A stretch of 64,000 nucleotides of DNA from DASQZT01 sp035638575 (GTDB taxonomy: Bacteria > Acidobacteriota > Terriglobia > Bryobacterales > Bryobacteraceae), in NCBI GenBank assembly GCA_035638575.1, contig DASQZT010000183.1, forward strand, positions 49,276-113,275. The letters are read 5' to 3'. A program made the position numbers and the translations under genes. Numbering within the stretch: the stretch's first letter is position 1; every line of letters starts with the position of its first letter. Positions 1 through 9,201 of this stretch are shown piece by piece. The notes beneath the pieces were generated by a model, which did no database searches, had not been told where the DNA came from, and worked only from the letters and a program-made list of their open reading frames with translations.

Positions 1-2716
1 GCGGCTTGAAGCCGGCTGCCACGGCCGCGGCGGAGCCGATCTGCGCGGTCAGCAAATTGCGAGTAGCCGCATTGGTCAAATCCAGGCCCAAAGCCTGCAA
101 TCGGGCGGGCGAGATGGCGTTCAGCGCGGCCAGGCCGCGAGCCTCTTCCCAAGCTCCGCGGTTGCCGACGTATGCCGCTTCGAGCGTCATGTCCCTGGTG
201 ATCTGGCGCTGTACCGCGAGATTCCATTGGTTGACGCGCGCCGGACGTCCGCCTTCGGGATCGCGGAACTGCGCGGCCCACGCGGGCGCGGCGCTCAACG
301 TACCGGGGGCCGGCGCCACACCGGGATTCAACGTCGCCGCGTAGAGCACCGAGGGATCGTAATGGATTCCGTCCGAAAACTGGGAGACGGCATATCCGTA
401 ACCGGTGGAGTTGGTCACCGAATTGATGCCCAGGCCGGCCACAGGGGTCCCGCCGTTCATGTAGCCCCAACTGTCTCCGCCGCTGTAAGTGATGCCCCAT
501 CCCAGGCGAAGCACCGTCTTGGGGTCGATCTGGTAGGCCACCGCCAGCCGCGGCCCGAAGGCGAACGGGTAAGAGCGGGAGAACTGGCAGTTGCATCGTC
601 CGGGACCGTCGCCCTCGAAAATGTAGCCGCCGGGGATGCCCCCCGCCGACGGGTTGGGCGTATTGATGCCGATTTCGGCTTCCCGGTAATGTTGTTCGTG
701 ACCCATGGGAGTGAAGTCCCAACGCAGCCCGTAATCCAGCGACAGCTTGCGCGTGATCTTCCAATTGTCCTGGGCATACAGGCTCCAGTTGAGCTTCCGC
801 ATCTGCGTGTCCCTGGGGGCGTTGACGTTGGTGTTAGCTACCTGCCCCAGCAGGAAGCTGGCATAACCGGCGCCGATCGAACCGCCGCCCACGCTGGAAG
901 TCTGCAGGAACGGCTCGGAAGTCGGGCCATTGCCAAACGAGTATTGCCCTTGCACGCCCTGGACATTCTGGTCGCTGTAGACGTCCTGCTTCAACTCCAG
1001 ACCTGTCTTATAGGTGTGACTGCCGCGGACATAGGTGGCGTTGGCAACCCAGGAGAGCTTATCGGTGAACTGGTGATCGGCCGTGTTCGGCCCATAGTTC
1101 CCTGCGCCCCCCGCGTTGTTTACGCCCAGGTTGGTAACGTTCGGAAAGCCCGCGGGATTGGAAGCGCTCCCCACCAGGCCGAGCAGCTTCACCGCGTCGT
1201 AGTCCAGGACACCGGCCGGGGAGCTGTCCGGGTTGAGGAAGCGATAGAACCCCGCTCCCACGTGCACCACCAGGGTCGGCGAAACCGTGCGATCCACGTT
1301 GAACCGGTACTGGGTGCCCTCCACGATCTTGGGGCGCGCGCCCGTCAAAGGTATGGGCAGCCCATCCGGGTACGCCGGCGAATCGGTCGATTGATAGGTC
1401 CAATAGAAGCTCAGCCTTGTTTTGTCGTTGACGTTCTGGTCGATCTTGAAGCTCGGCATGTTCTGCTTGGTGTTGGTGACGATATTCGGCAGCCAGTTCA
1501 GCAGGTTCAGATTGTTGACTGGGGCGGGAATCATCGCCTGGATCTTGAGAGCCACTGGATCCATTCGAGCCTGGGGGATGACGTTGTTGGGGAACAGCGT
1601 GCGGATCACGCGGCCGTTGACGGTCTGGGTGGTGAGGGGATCGTAGATCCCGTTCTCGGGGAACTGCAATCCGCTATTCGGATCGGTCAGCGTTCTGTCG
1701 GTCAGCGCTCCGCTGAAGTCTCCGTTACGGTATGCCGTGGTCGGTACCGTGCTGTACGAGGCGGTGGAGACCTGATCGTTGCCGAACCTCTCCAGGCTGA
1801 CGAAGAAGAACGTCTTGTTGCGGCCATCGTAGATCTTGGGGAGCCAGACCGGTCCGCCGACGGTGAAGCCGTAGTCGTTCTTCCGGTCGCGATCCACGAT
1901 GTGGCTGAAGGGATGGCTCGCATCCAGGGCTTCGTTGGCCCAGTATTCGTAGGCGCTGCCGTGAATCTGGTTGGTGCCGCTCTTGGTGGTGAAGTTGTAG
2001 AATCCGCCCGCCACCTGGCCGAACTCCGGCGAGAAGTTGGAGGACTGGATAGAGAACTCGTTGATGGTCTCCACGGAAGCCGCCGCGACGCTGGCCGTCC
2101 AACTCGCGTCGTTGACGCTGGTGGAGTCCTGCCCTTCGAGATAGACCTTGAAGTTGCCGTAAGTTCCGGTGGGAATGCCGTTGACCGGGGAGTTATAAGC
2201 GGTGCCCGAAACACCCGGGGCCAGGATGATGAAGCTCAGCCAGTTGCGAATTCCGCCTCCCGCCGAGCCGCCGCCGCCAAAATTCAGCGGCAGGTCGTTC
2301 ACCTTATCGCCCTTGACGTTCATGCTCTGCTCGGCGTTCTCCGTCTTGAGCAAGGGAGACTCCGCGGTGACGGTGATCGAGTCCGTGGAGGCGCCCACTT
2401 GCAGCGTCATGTCCACGCGCACGGTCTGGGCGACCTGGACGTCGACACTTTCCATGTTGGCCTTCTTGAACCCGGCGGCTTCCACCGCCATTTGGTATTT
2501 GCCGGCCGTAAGCGATGTCAGCGTGTAATCTCCGGTGGCGGTGGTGGTGGTCTCGAAGACCGCGCCGTTCTCCACGTTTTTGGCGGTGACTTTTGCCCCC
2601 GGAACAACCGCCGAAGCCGGATCGATGACGGATCCCGTAATGGCGCCGCGATCGCTTTGGGCAAACGCGGCTACGGTCCACAGAACCACGAACAACGTCT
2701 TGAACGCCAATCTCAT
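1..2716 (-). CDS. Oar-like TonB-dependent outer-membrane receptor, 3' end outside window
   Basis: Outer-membrane receptor of the Oar/carboxypeptidase-regulatory type, expected to import large ligands such as oligosaccharides or peptides using TonB energy; the ligand cannot be told. The frame is open from ATG 2716 to the window edge (about 905 residues; the family is usually 1000-1200, so the end of the barrel is missing). Residues 1-20 form a signal peptide ending in AAFAQ. A carboxypeptidase-regulatory-like domain follows (about 22-105, starting GAITGSVIDPASAVVPGAKV), then a plug domain with GQVAGGFYNFTTKSGTNQ, then barrel sequence rich in Asn, Tyr and Gly. The start is supported by AAGGAGG at 2723-2729 (complement), six bases upstream. 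It is divergent from the purine-type operon, so it could feed that operon, but nothing in the sequence proves this. Confidence 0.9.
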   Translation of the reverse strand, partial: MRLAFKTLFVVLWTVAAFAQSDRGAITGSVIDPASAVVPGAKVTAKNVENGAVFETTTTATGDYTLTSLTAGKYQMAVEAAGFKKANMESVDVQVAQTVRVDMTLQVGASTDSITVTAESPLLKTENAEQSMNVKGDKVNDLPLNFGGGGSAGGGIRNWLSFIILAPGVSGTAYNSPVNGIPTGTYGNFKVYLEGQDSTSVNDASWTASVAAASVETINEFSIQSSNFSPEFGQVAGGFYNFTTKSGTNQIHGSAYEYWANEALDASHPFSHIVDRDRKNDYGFTVGGPVWLPKIYDGRNKTFFFVSLERFGNDQVSTASYSTVPTTAYRNGDFSGALTDRTLTDPNSGLQFPENGIYDPLTTQTVNGRVIRTLFPNNVIPQARMDPVALKIQAMIPAPVNNLNLLNWLPNIVTNTKQNMPSFKIDQNVNDKTRLSFYWTYQSTDSPAYPDGLPIPLTGARPKIVEGTQYRFNVDRTVSPTLVVHVGAGFYRFLNPDSSPAGVLDYDAVKLLGLVGSASNPAGFPNVTNLGVNNAGGAGNYGPNTADHQFTDKLSWVANATYVRGSHTYKTGLELKQDVYSDQNVQGVQGQYSFGNGPTSEPFLQTSSVGGGSIGAGYASFLLGQVANTNVNAPRDTQMRKLNWSLYAQDNWKITRKLSLDYGLRWDFTPMGHEQHYREAEIGINTPNPSAGGIPGGYIFEGDGPGRCNCQFSRSYPFAFGPRLAVAYQIDPKTVLRLGWGITYSGGDSWGYMNGGTPVAGLGINSVTNSTGYGYAVSQFSDGIHYDPSVLYAATLNPGVAPAPGTLSAAPAWAAQFRDPEGGRPARVNQWNLAVQRQITRDMTLEAAYVGNRGAWEEARGLAALNAISPARLQALGLDLTNAATRNLLTAQIGSAAAVAAGFKP

Positions 2717-2866
2717 TGCGACCCTCCTTCCACTGACCCTGGGTCCTATATAACCACGTTTCAGTCTTGGATTCCAGAGGCAAGGGCCGAAATTGCCGAA
2801 ATGGGGGCTGGCCGGTCCGCGCCCGCCGACCCACGCTATCATTGTGGACACCAGGAGGCGCCGTTA
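2717..2866. promoter_or_regulatory. Divergent control region between receptor and purine-type operon
   Basis: This is the only sizeable gap before the 14-kb operon. It holds the receptor's Shine-Dalgarno (2723-2729, complement), a perfect 11-base palindrome GACCCTGGGTC at 2735-2745 lying between that site and an AT-rich TATATA-like stretch (2746-2753) that could be the receptor's -10, and AGGAGG at 2853-2858 placed eight bases before TTG 2867. TATCAT at 2837-2842 is a possible -10 for the operon but has no good -35. The palindrome could be an operator; this is inference only. Confidence 0.4.
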
Positions 2867-4141
2867 TTGAGGTTTGTTCAAGGGCTCAAATGCTTGTTCT
2901 GCGAGACGGTCTACCCGGTTCGCGGATTGCTAACCTGTCCCCGCTGCGGGATCACCGGGATTCTGGACGTCCAGTATGATTACCCCGCTATCCGCCGCGT
3001 CCTGACGAAGCGGCGGCTGGCGGCGCGCGACGAGCGGTCGCACTGGAGATACCGCGAGCTGCTGCCCATCCGCGCGGACGCGACAGTGCCCGCGCTGAAT
3101 GTCGGATGGACGCCGCTGACTCCCGCGCCGGCGCTCGCCCGGCACCTCGGCATCCAGCGGCTCTTCTTAAAGGACGACGGCCGCAACGCAACGGGGTCGC
3201 TCAAGGACCGCGCAAGCTCGGTCGGGGTGGTGAAGGCGCGGGAGAAGCGCCGCGGGATCATCGCCTGCGCCAGCACGGGGAACGCGGCATCGTCGTGCGC
3301 CGGGATGGCGGCGTCGCTCAGGTTGCGGAGCGTCATCTTCGTGCCGGAGCGCGCACCCGAGCCGAAAGTGACCCAGTTGCTGATGTTCGGAGCAACGGTG
3401 CTGCGCGTGCGCGGCAGCTACGAGCAGGCGTTTCAGTTGTGCCAGGCATCCTGCGAGAAATGGGGCTGGTATAACCGCAACTCCGGGATCAATCCGTACC
3501 TGGTGGAAGGCAAGAAAACCGCGGGCCTCGAGATCGCGGAACAGCTCGGATGGCAGCCCACCGATTGGGTGGCGGTGTCGGTCGGCGACGGCTGCACGGT
3601 GGCAGGCGTGTGGAAGGCGTTTCGCGAGTTGAAGATCCTGGGCCTGATTGCCCGGACGCCGCGGATTCTGGGGGTGCAAGCCGAAGGCGCGGCCCCGGTG
3701 ACGGAGTGCTTCTTCAGCGGGGAGCCGCTGCGCCCCATGGAGCCGCACACGCTGGCCGACAGCATCGCGGTGGGCGTGCCGCGAAACTGGAAGAAGGCGG
3801 TGCTGGCAGTGCGCGAGTCCGGCGGCACCATGATCAACGCCGGCGACGAGAGCATGCTGGACGCCATGTGGTACACCGGGCGGCTGGCCGGCATCTTCGC
3901 CGAACCGGCCGCGGCGACCGCCGTGGCGGGCCTCAAGCGCGCGGTGGAGGAAGGCATCATTGGGCGGCGCGCCAGCGCGGTGGCTCTGATTACCGGTAAC
4001 GGGCTGAAGGATGTGCAGTCGGCGCGTTCGGCCGTGGGTCAGCCGTTCGACATTCCGCCGGATGGCAGCGGGCTGGATGACATTTTGCGGGCACAAGGCG
4101 TGGCTCCCGAACATGCGAACACCGTCTCTGCTGATTCGTAA
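2867..4141 (+). CDS. Threonine synthase-like PLP enzyme with N-terminal zinc ribbon
   Basis: PLP-dependent fold-type II enzyme of the threonine synthase family (phosphohomoserine to threonine), 424 aa. The TTG start is chosen because AGGAGG ends eight bases upstream and the next residues begin the zinc ribbon with C9/C12 and C24/C27. The PLP lysine is K113 in NATGSLKDRASS, and ACASTGNAASS is the phosphate-binding loop. Upstream the frame stays open but only antisense to the receptor gene. The gene overlaps the next one by 29 bases, so it is translationally tied to 8-oxoguanine deaminase and the purine-type operon. That context makes an ordinary threonine role less certain: it may act on a diamino acid or other amino-acid intermediate, the place YgeX fills in E. 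coli. The fold is sure; the substrate is not. Confidence 0.85.
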   Translation: MRFVQGLKCLFCETVYPVRGLLTCPRCGITGILDVQYDYPAIRRVLTKRRLAARDERSHWRYRELLPIRADATVPALNVGWTPLTPAPALARHLGIQRLFLKDDGRNATGSLKDRASSVGVVKAREKRRGIIACASTGNAASSCAGMAASLRLRSVIFVPERAPEPKVTQLLMFGATVLRVRGSYEQAFQLCQASCEKWGWYNRNSGINPYLVEGKKTAGLEIAEQLGWQPTDWVAVSVGDGCTVAGVWKAFRELKILGLIARTPRILGVQAEGAAPVTECFFSGEPLRPMEPHTLADSIAVGVPRNWKKAVLAVRESGGTMINAGDESMLDAMWYTGRLAGIFAEPAAATAVAGLKRAVEEGIIGRRASAVALITGNGLKDVQSARSAVGQPFDIPPDGSGLDDILRAQGVAPEHANTVSADS

Positions 4142-5480
4142 CATCCACACGCTGGTGATGATGGATGCGGACGATACCGTGCTGCGCGACGCGTATCTGT
4201 ACGCCGAAGATGGCGAGATCCGGCAGGTGGGCAGCGGCTCCGCGCGTCTCCCGAAGGCCGAATGCGTCATCAGCGGCCGCCATTCGGTGGCTATTCCGGG
4301 GCTGGTCAATACGCACCATCATCTTTATCAGACCTTGACCCGCGCTTATGCGCCGGCGGCGGATGCGGAACTCTTCCAATGGCTGCGCGCGCTCTATCCC
4401 ATTTGGGCGCGGCTGGACGAGGAGTGTGTGCATTGGGCGGCCCTGGCCGGAATGGCGGAGCTTCTGTTGTCCGGCTGCACCACAACCACCGACCACCATT
4501 ACGTTTTCCCGCGGGGACATCCGAAGCTGATCGACGCGGAAATCGAGGCGGCGCGCCGCATCGGCATCCGCTTTCATCCGACGCGCGGCAGCATGAGCGT
4601 GGGGAGGAGCAAGGGTGGGCTGCCGCCGGATTCGGTGGTGCAGGGTGAAGCGCGCATCCTGGCGGACTCGGAGCGCGTGATCCGCGAATACCACGATCCT
4701 TCACCCGGGTCGATGGTGCGGGTGGCGCTGGCTCCCTGCTCTCCGTTTTCGGTTTCGCCCGAGCTGATGCGCGACACCGCAGCCCTCGGGGAGCGCTACA
4801 GCGTGCGCCTTCACACTCACCTGGCCGAAACCAGGGATGAAGAGGAGTATTGCCTGAGCCGCTTCGGCCGGCGGCCCCTGGCTCTGCTGGAGGATACCGG
4901 CTGGCTCGGCAGGAACACCTGGCTGGCGCACGGGATTTACTTCAATCGGCGAGAAGTCGGCCGGCTGGGACGTGCGGGCGTGGGGATCGCGCATTGCCCC
5001 ACGTCGAACATGCGGCTCGGTTCGGGCTGCGCGCCGGTGCTGTCGCTGCGCCGCGCGGGGTGCCCGGTGGGCCTCGGCGTGGATGGCAGCGCGTCCAACG
5101 ACAGCTCAAACATGCTGGCGGAAGCGCGCCAGGCGTTGCTGTTGCATCGCCTGCAACACGGAGCGGCGGCGCTGGGCGTGCGGGACGCGCTGCGCATGGC
5201 GACTGTGGAAGGCGCCCGGTGCCTGGGCCGCGACGATATCGGGAGTCTCGAGGCCGGCAAGCGCGCCGACGTTGCCCTGTTCGATTTGCGCGGCCTGGGA
5301 TACAGCGGGGCGGGCGACGCCGTCTCGGCGCTTCTGCTGTGCGCGCCGGCGCGCGTGGAAACGCTCATTATAGAAGGAAGGGTGGTGGTGGCCGCGGGCG
5401 ATCTGCGGACGGTGGCGCTCGACGGGGTGCTGGCGCGGCACCGGCGGCTGGCTCGCAAGTTGGTTGTAACCTCTTTGTAA
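4113..5480 (+). CDS. 8-oxoguanine deaminase (amidohydrolase superfamily)
   Basis: Predicted to hydrolyse 8-oxoguanine to uric acid and ammonia; 455 aa, normal length for the family. Metal ligands are H68 and H70 in GLVNTHHHLYQTLTRA. Family blocks include LFQWLRALYPIWARL, SGCTTTTDHHYVFP, TRGSMS, LAPCSPFSV, RLHTHLAET, TWLAHGI, HCPTSNMRLGSG and GLGVDGSASND. From memory these match the Pseudomonas 8-oxoguanine deaminase far better than SsnA, TrzN/AtzB or plain guanine deaminase. ATG 4113 lies inside the end of the preceding gene; an earlier in-frame start (4011) would lengthen the overlap and add a non-homologous stretch. It ends 42 bases before the molybdenum hydroxylase FAD subunit. In the operon it would supply urate from oxidised purine. 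Confidence 0.85.
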   Translation: MRTPSLLIRNIHTLVMMDADDTVLRDAYLYAEDGEIRQVGSGSARLPKAECVISGRHSVAIPGLVNTHHHLYQTLTRAYAPAADAELFQWLRALYPIWARLDEECVHWAALAGMAELLLSGCTTTTDHHYVFPRGHPKLIDAEIEAARRIGIRFHPTRGSMSVGRSKGGLPPDSVVQGEARILADSERVIREYHDPSPGSMVRVALAPCSPFSVSPELMRDTAALGERYSVRLHTHLAETRDEEEYCLSRFGRRPLALLEDTGWLGRNTWLAHGIYFNRREVGRLGRAGVGIAHCPTSNMRLGSGCAPVLSLRRAGCPVGLGVDGSASNDSSNMLAEARQALLLHRLQHGAAALGVRDALRMATVEGARCLGRDDIGSLEAGKRADVALFDLRGLGYSGAGDAVSALLLCAPARVETLIIEGRVVVAAGDLRTVALDGVLARHRRLARKLVVTSL

Positions 5481-5522
5481 CGTCTGATATGTTGGGGAGA
5501 TCCGATACAAAAACGGGCTCTT

Positions 5523-6389
5523 ATGTTCGATAAGGTTGAAGCATTCCATCGGCCGGATACCATCGGCGAAGCAATTCGATTGCTGGGAAGCAGCAAAGGC
5601 GCGCGAGTCGTGGCCGGCGGCACGGACCTGGTGGTGCACGGCGATCAGTCGGCGCGCGTCCTGATCGATATCACGCGCGCCGGGCTGTCGTACATCCGCA
5701 GGCGCGGCGCTTCGTGCGTGATCGGCGCCACTACCACGATGGCCCAACTCGAGGAATCGGACGCGATCCGGGGGTTGGCCGGCGGGGTGCTCGCTCACGC
5801 GGCGGCCACCTGCGGTTCGATCCAGATCCGCAACGTGGCCACCATTGGCGGCAACATCGCCAATGCTTCACCCGCGGCGGACCTGGCCACGCCGTTATTG
5901 GCCCTCGATGCGTCGGTCGTCGTGGCCGCGCCGGGCGGGCGGCGGAAGGTGGGGCTGGCCGAATATCTGGCTGGCGCTCGCGGCAGGAGCCTGGTGAAAT
6001 CGCTGCTGGTAGAGGTCGTGATTCCCGAACCGGCGCGTGGGCCGCGCTGCGGCTGGTCGTTCCAAAAGCTGGGGCGCACCGCAGTGGACATCTCGCTGGT
6101 CAACGCGGCGGTGGGGCTGCAGCTCGATTCGAAAGGACGCGTGAAGTGGGCGCGGATCGCGTTGGGCGCGGTGGCGCCGGCGGTGGTGCGCGCTTCGGCC
6201 GCCGAAGAGATGTTGACGGGCCGAGTGCTGGACCGGAGCGCGACTGACGCGGCCTCCGCCGAGGTGGCGCGCGCGGTGAGTCCGATTTCCGACGTGCGGG
6301 CAACGGCCCAGTATCGGCGCGAAATGAGCCGCGTGCTGGCTGGGCGCGCGCTCGAGGAGTGCGCGGCGCGGGCGGGGTGGCCGTTATGA
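5523..6389 (+). CDS. Molybdenum hydroxylase FAD-binding (medium) subunit
   Basis: FAD subunit of a xanthine dehydrogenase/CO dehydrogenase-type enzyme, 288 aa. It would pass electrons from the 2Fe-2S subunit to an acceptor. It shows the two FAD motifs of the family, VVAGGTDLV near residue 31 and the TCGSIQIRNVATIGGNIANA stretch around 97-116, then a C-terminal CO_deh_flav_C domain. It begins with ATG after a 42-base gap, the largest gap inside the operon, and overlaps the next gene by ATGA. In E. coli the equivalent of this subunit in the ssnA cluster is YgfM. The exact hydroxylation substrate (xanthine, hypoxanthine or another azaheterocycle) cannot be read from this subunit. Confidence 0.88.
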   Translation: MFDKVEAFHRPDTIGEAIRLLGSSKGARVVAGGTDLVVHGDQSARVLIDITRAGLSYIRRRGASCVIGATTTMAQLEESDAIRGLAGGVLAHAAATCGSIQIRNVATIGGNIANASPAADLATPLLALDASVVVAAPGGRRKVGLAEYLAGARGRSLVKSLLVEVVIPEPARGPRCGWSFQKLGRTAVDISLVNAAVGLQLDSKGRVKWARIALGAVAPAVVRASAAEEMLTGRVLDRSATDAASAEVARAVSPISDVRATAQYRREMSRVLAGRALEECAARAGWPL

Positions 6390-6889
6390 AAACCATGGAA
6401 GTGCGGCTGAAGGTGAACGGCGAAGGTAAGCAGTTCGCCGTGGCGCCGGGCGAAGTGCTGCTCGACGTGCTTCGCCGCGAAGGCTACTTCGGCGTGAAGC
6501 GCGGGTGCGAGAAGGGAGAGTGCGGCGCCTGCACTGTGCTGGTGAACGGCCGGCCGGTCAATTCGTGCCTGATGTTCGCCGCGCAGGCGGAGGGAGCGGA
6601 GGTGCTCACGATCGAGGGAGTGGCGCATGGCGACGTGCTCGATCCGGTGCAGGAAGCTTTCCTGGATTCGGGCGCGGTGCAGTGCGGGTTCTGCACCAGC
6701 GGCATGATCGTGAGCGCGCGGGCGCTGCTGGACCGGCGGCCCGACCCTACCGAGGAGGAAGTCCGCGAGGTGATGGCCGGGCACTTCTGCCGGTGCACCG
6801 GATATCTGAAACCGGTCGAAGCCGTACTGGCCGTGGCCCGGAAGACGAAGCGCGGCGGCCGCAAGCAGACGGCGAGGGTGGCGCGATGA
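6386..6889 (+). CDS. Molybdenum hydroxylase 2Fe-2S (small) subunit
   Basis: Iron-sulphur subunit linking the Mo site to FAD, 167 aa. The plant-type ferredoxin cluster is bound by GCEKGECGACTVLVNG and a later Cys (VNSC). The second, helical 2Fe-2S domain has CGFCTSGMI and HFCRCTGY. ATG 6386 overlaps the upstream stop in ATGA; an earlier in-frame ATG (6359) would add nine residues with no homology. The C-terminus is a short basic tail (KRGGRKQTARVAR). In E. coli XdhD this module is fused to the Mo domain; here it is a separate gene. Confidence 0.9.
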   Translation: MKTMEVRLKVNGEGKQFAVAPGEVLLDVLRREGYFGVKRGCEKGECGACTVLVNGRPVNSCLMFAAQAEGAEVLTIEGVAHGDVLDPVQEAFLDSGAVQCGFCTSGMIVSARALLDRRPDPTEEEVREVMAGHFCRCTGYLKPVEAVLAVARKTKRGGRKQTARVAR

Positions 6890-9201
6890 GCGGCCGCAAC
6901 GTAGTCGGCAAGAACGTCCGCAAAGTGGACGGCCTCAAGCTGGTGACCGGCGGCGCGGCGTTCACGGACGACATCCAGCTTCCGGGAATGCTCTACGGCA
7001 AGATCCTGGGGAGCCCGCACGCGCACGCGCGCCTCAAGCGCATCGACACGCGCAAGGCCAAGGCGCTGCTGGGCGTGCACGCGGTCTTGACATACAAGGA
7101 CGTGCCGCGCGTGCCGCACACCACGGCCGGCCAGTCATGGCCCGAGCCTTCGCCCTACGATACCTATCTGCTGGATTCCAAGGTGCGGTACGTGGGCGAC
7201 CGCGTGGCGGCGGTGGCGGCGGAGAGCCGCGCCATCGCGGAACGGGCGCTGCGGCTGATCGAAGTGGAATACGACGTCCTGCCCGCGGTGCTCGATATGG
7301 AGCAGGCCATGGCGCCGGGCGCCGCCGTGATCCACGACGAATCCGATTCCAAAGGCATCCACGACCGCGAGCACAACGTGGCCGGATACATTCACCGCGG
7401 AATCGGAGACGTGGAGCAGGGCTTTCGCGAATCCGACTGCATCTTCGAGCGCGAGTTTCGCACGCAGCGCCAGCAGCATTGCCCCATCGAGCCGCACATC
7501 ACCATCAGTTGGCTGGATGCCAACGACCGGCTGGTGATCCGCACCAGTACGCAGGTGCCGTATCACACGCGGCGGCAGGTGGCCATGATTCTGCAGATCC
7601 CCGTAAGCCGCGTGCAGGTGATCAAGCCGCGCATCGGCGGTGGATTCGGCGGCAAGCAGGAGATGCTGCTCGAGGACATTGCGGGCGCGCTCGCGATGGC
7701 CGCGCGGCGGCCGGTGAAGATCGAGTACACCCGCGAGGAAGAGTTCTACATGGCGCGCACCCGCCATCCGCAAATTCTGCGGATGAAGATGGGAGTGAAG
7801 CGCGACGGCACGATCCTCGCCAGCCACATGATCGTGCTGGCGACCACCGGCGCTTATGGAAGCCACGCCGGCACGGTGCAGGGCAATACCGGGAGCAAGG
7901 TGCTGCCGCTGTATCGCGCGCCGAATATGCTGTTCCACTGCCACGTGGTCTACACCAACACGCCGGTGGCGGGTGCGTTTCGCGGCTACGGATGCCCGCA
8001 GGGCTTCTTCGCGCAGGAGACGCTGGCCGATGAGATCGCGCGCGAACTGGGGATGGATCCGCTGGAGTTTCACTCGAGGAACGTCATCCGGCTGGGCGAC
8101 ATCGACCGGCTTTCGGCGCAGCTTGGCGAGGGCAAGGAAGGCCTGCCGCGCGTGATCCGCAGTTGCGGGCTGCCGCAGTGCATGGAGCGCGGCGCCGAGG
8201 CGATCGGATGGCGCGAGAAGCGCGCTAAGACGCAGGATGGCGGCCATTTGAAGCGCGGCGTCGGCATGGCCTGCACCATGCAGGGCAGCGGGATCGCGGG
8301 CGTTGACTGGGCTTCGGCGTTCCTCAAGATGAACGAAGACGGCGCATTCTTCCTGCAGGCGGGCGCGGCCGATGTGGGAGGCGGGGCCGATACCGTGCTC
8401 GCGCAGATCGCGGCGGAAACGCTGGGGGTGACGATAGACAAGATCGTCATCACGTCCGGCGATACGGATTCCACGCCGTTCGACGTCGGCGCGTATGCTT
8501 CCAGCACCACGATCATTTCGGGCGGCGCGGTGAAGAAGGCAGCGGAGAAAGTGCGTGCCCAGGTGCTGGGGCTGGCCTCCAAGCTGCTCGATACCCCGCC
8601 AGACAAGCTGGAGTGCGCCAACAACGAAGTGTTCACCACGTGCGCCTGCCGCAAATCGGTGAGCATGAGCGACCTGGCGATGCACGCCCTGTATAAAGAG
8701 AAGCTGCAGATCATGGACGGGGCTTCGCACTTCAACACCGACAGCCCGCCGCCCTTCTGCGCGACGTTCGCCGAAGTGGAGGTGGATACCGAGACCGGGC
8801 AGGTCCGCGTGGTGCACCTCGCCACGGCGGTGGACCCGGGGGTCGCGATCCACCCCAAGCTGGCCGAGGGGCAGGTGGAAGGCGCGGTGGCGCAGGGACT
8901 GGGCTACGCGCTGACCGAAGAACTGGTGCTCGACGGCGCCGGCCGGCCGTTGAACGCGAACTTTTGCGATTACAAAATGTTCTCCGCGAAAGATATGCCG
9001 AAGCTCACGACGATCCTGGTGGAGACCGATGAGCCGCTGGGGCCGTTCGGCGCGAAATCGATTTCCGAAGTGCCCATCAACGGGCCCGCGCCGGCCATCG
9101 CCAACGCGATCTTCGATGCGGTGGGCGTGCGGATCCGCAAGCTGCCGATCCGGCCGGAAGACGTGCTGAAGGCACTGAGGAGCGAGGTGGCCGCCCAATG
9201 A
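6886..9201 (+). CDS. Molybdenum hydroxylase catalytic subunit (xanthine dehydrogenase/XdhD-like)
   Basis: Molybdopterin-binding subunit of the xanthine oxidase family, 771 aa. Visible landmarks are the Ald_Xan_dh_C hammerhead (about 15-125), IGGGFGGKQEMLLEDIAGAL (Mo-pterin loop), GAFRGYGCPQGFFAQETLAD, GQVEGAVAQGLGYALTEE and the active-site block GAKSISEVPINGPAPAIANA, in which E728 is the expected catalytic glutamate. This last block resembles the XdhD/selenium-dependent hydroxylase branch more than classical XdhB, where GVGEPP is usual; this is a judgement from remembered sequences. No selenocysteine is coded, and the Se-cofactor helper genes YqeB/YqeC are not in the window. It starts and ends with ATGA overlaps, so all three subunits and YgeY are translationally coupled. 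Confidence 0.88.
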   Translation: MSGRNVVGKNVRKVDGLKLVTGGAAFTDDIQLPGMLYGKILGSPHAHARLKRIDTRKAKALLGVHAVLTYKDVPRVPHTTAGQSWPEPSPYDTYLLDSKVRYVGDRVAAVAAESRAIAERALRLIEVEYDVLPAVLDMEQAMAPGAAVIHDESDSKGIHDREHNVAGYIHRGIGDVEQGFRESDCIFEREFRTQRQQHCPIEPHITISWLDANDRLVIRTSTQVPYHTRRQVAMILQIPVSRVQVIKPRIGGGFGGKQEMLLEDIAGALAMAARRPVKIEYTREEEFYMARTRHPQILRMKMGVKRDGTILASHMIVLATTGAYGSHAGTVQGNTGSKVLPLYRAPNMLFHCHVVYTNTPVAGAFRGYGCPQGFFAQETLADEIARELGMDPLEFHSRNVIRLGDIDRLSAQLGEGKEGLPRVIRSCGLPQCMERGAEAIGWREKRAKTQDGGHLKRGVGMACTMQGSGIAGVDWASAFLKMNEDGAFFLQAGAADVGGGADTVLAQIAAETLGVTIDKIVITSGDTDSTPFDVGAYASSTTIISGGAVKKAAEKVRAQVLGLASKLLDTPPDKLECANNEVFTTCACRKSVSMSDLAMHALYKEKLQIMDGASHFNTDSPPPFCATFAEVEVDTETGQVRVVHLATAVDPGVAIHPKLAEGQVEGAVAQGLGYALTEELVLDGAGRPLNANFCDYKMFSAKDMPKLTTILVETDEPLGPFGAKSISEVPINGPAPAIANAIFDAVGVRIRKLPIRPEDVLKALRSEVAAQ

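Noticed and set aside
227..2866. Long open + strand frame in front of the threonine synthase-like gene
   Set aside because: It runs antisense through the receptor gene, reads as low-complexity Arg/Gly/Val sequence, and the true start is TTG 2867 with its own ribosome site.
7135..9198. Long - strand frame of 687 codons opposite the Mo subunit
   Set aside because: His/Arg-rich shadow of a high-GC gene; the + strand carries complete molybdenum hydroxylase motifs.
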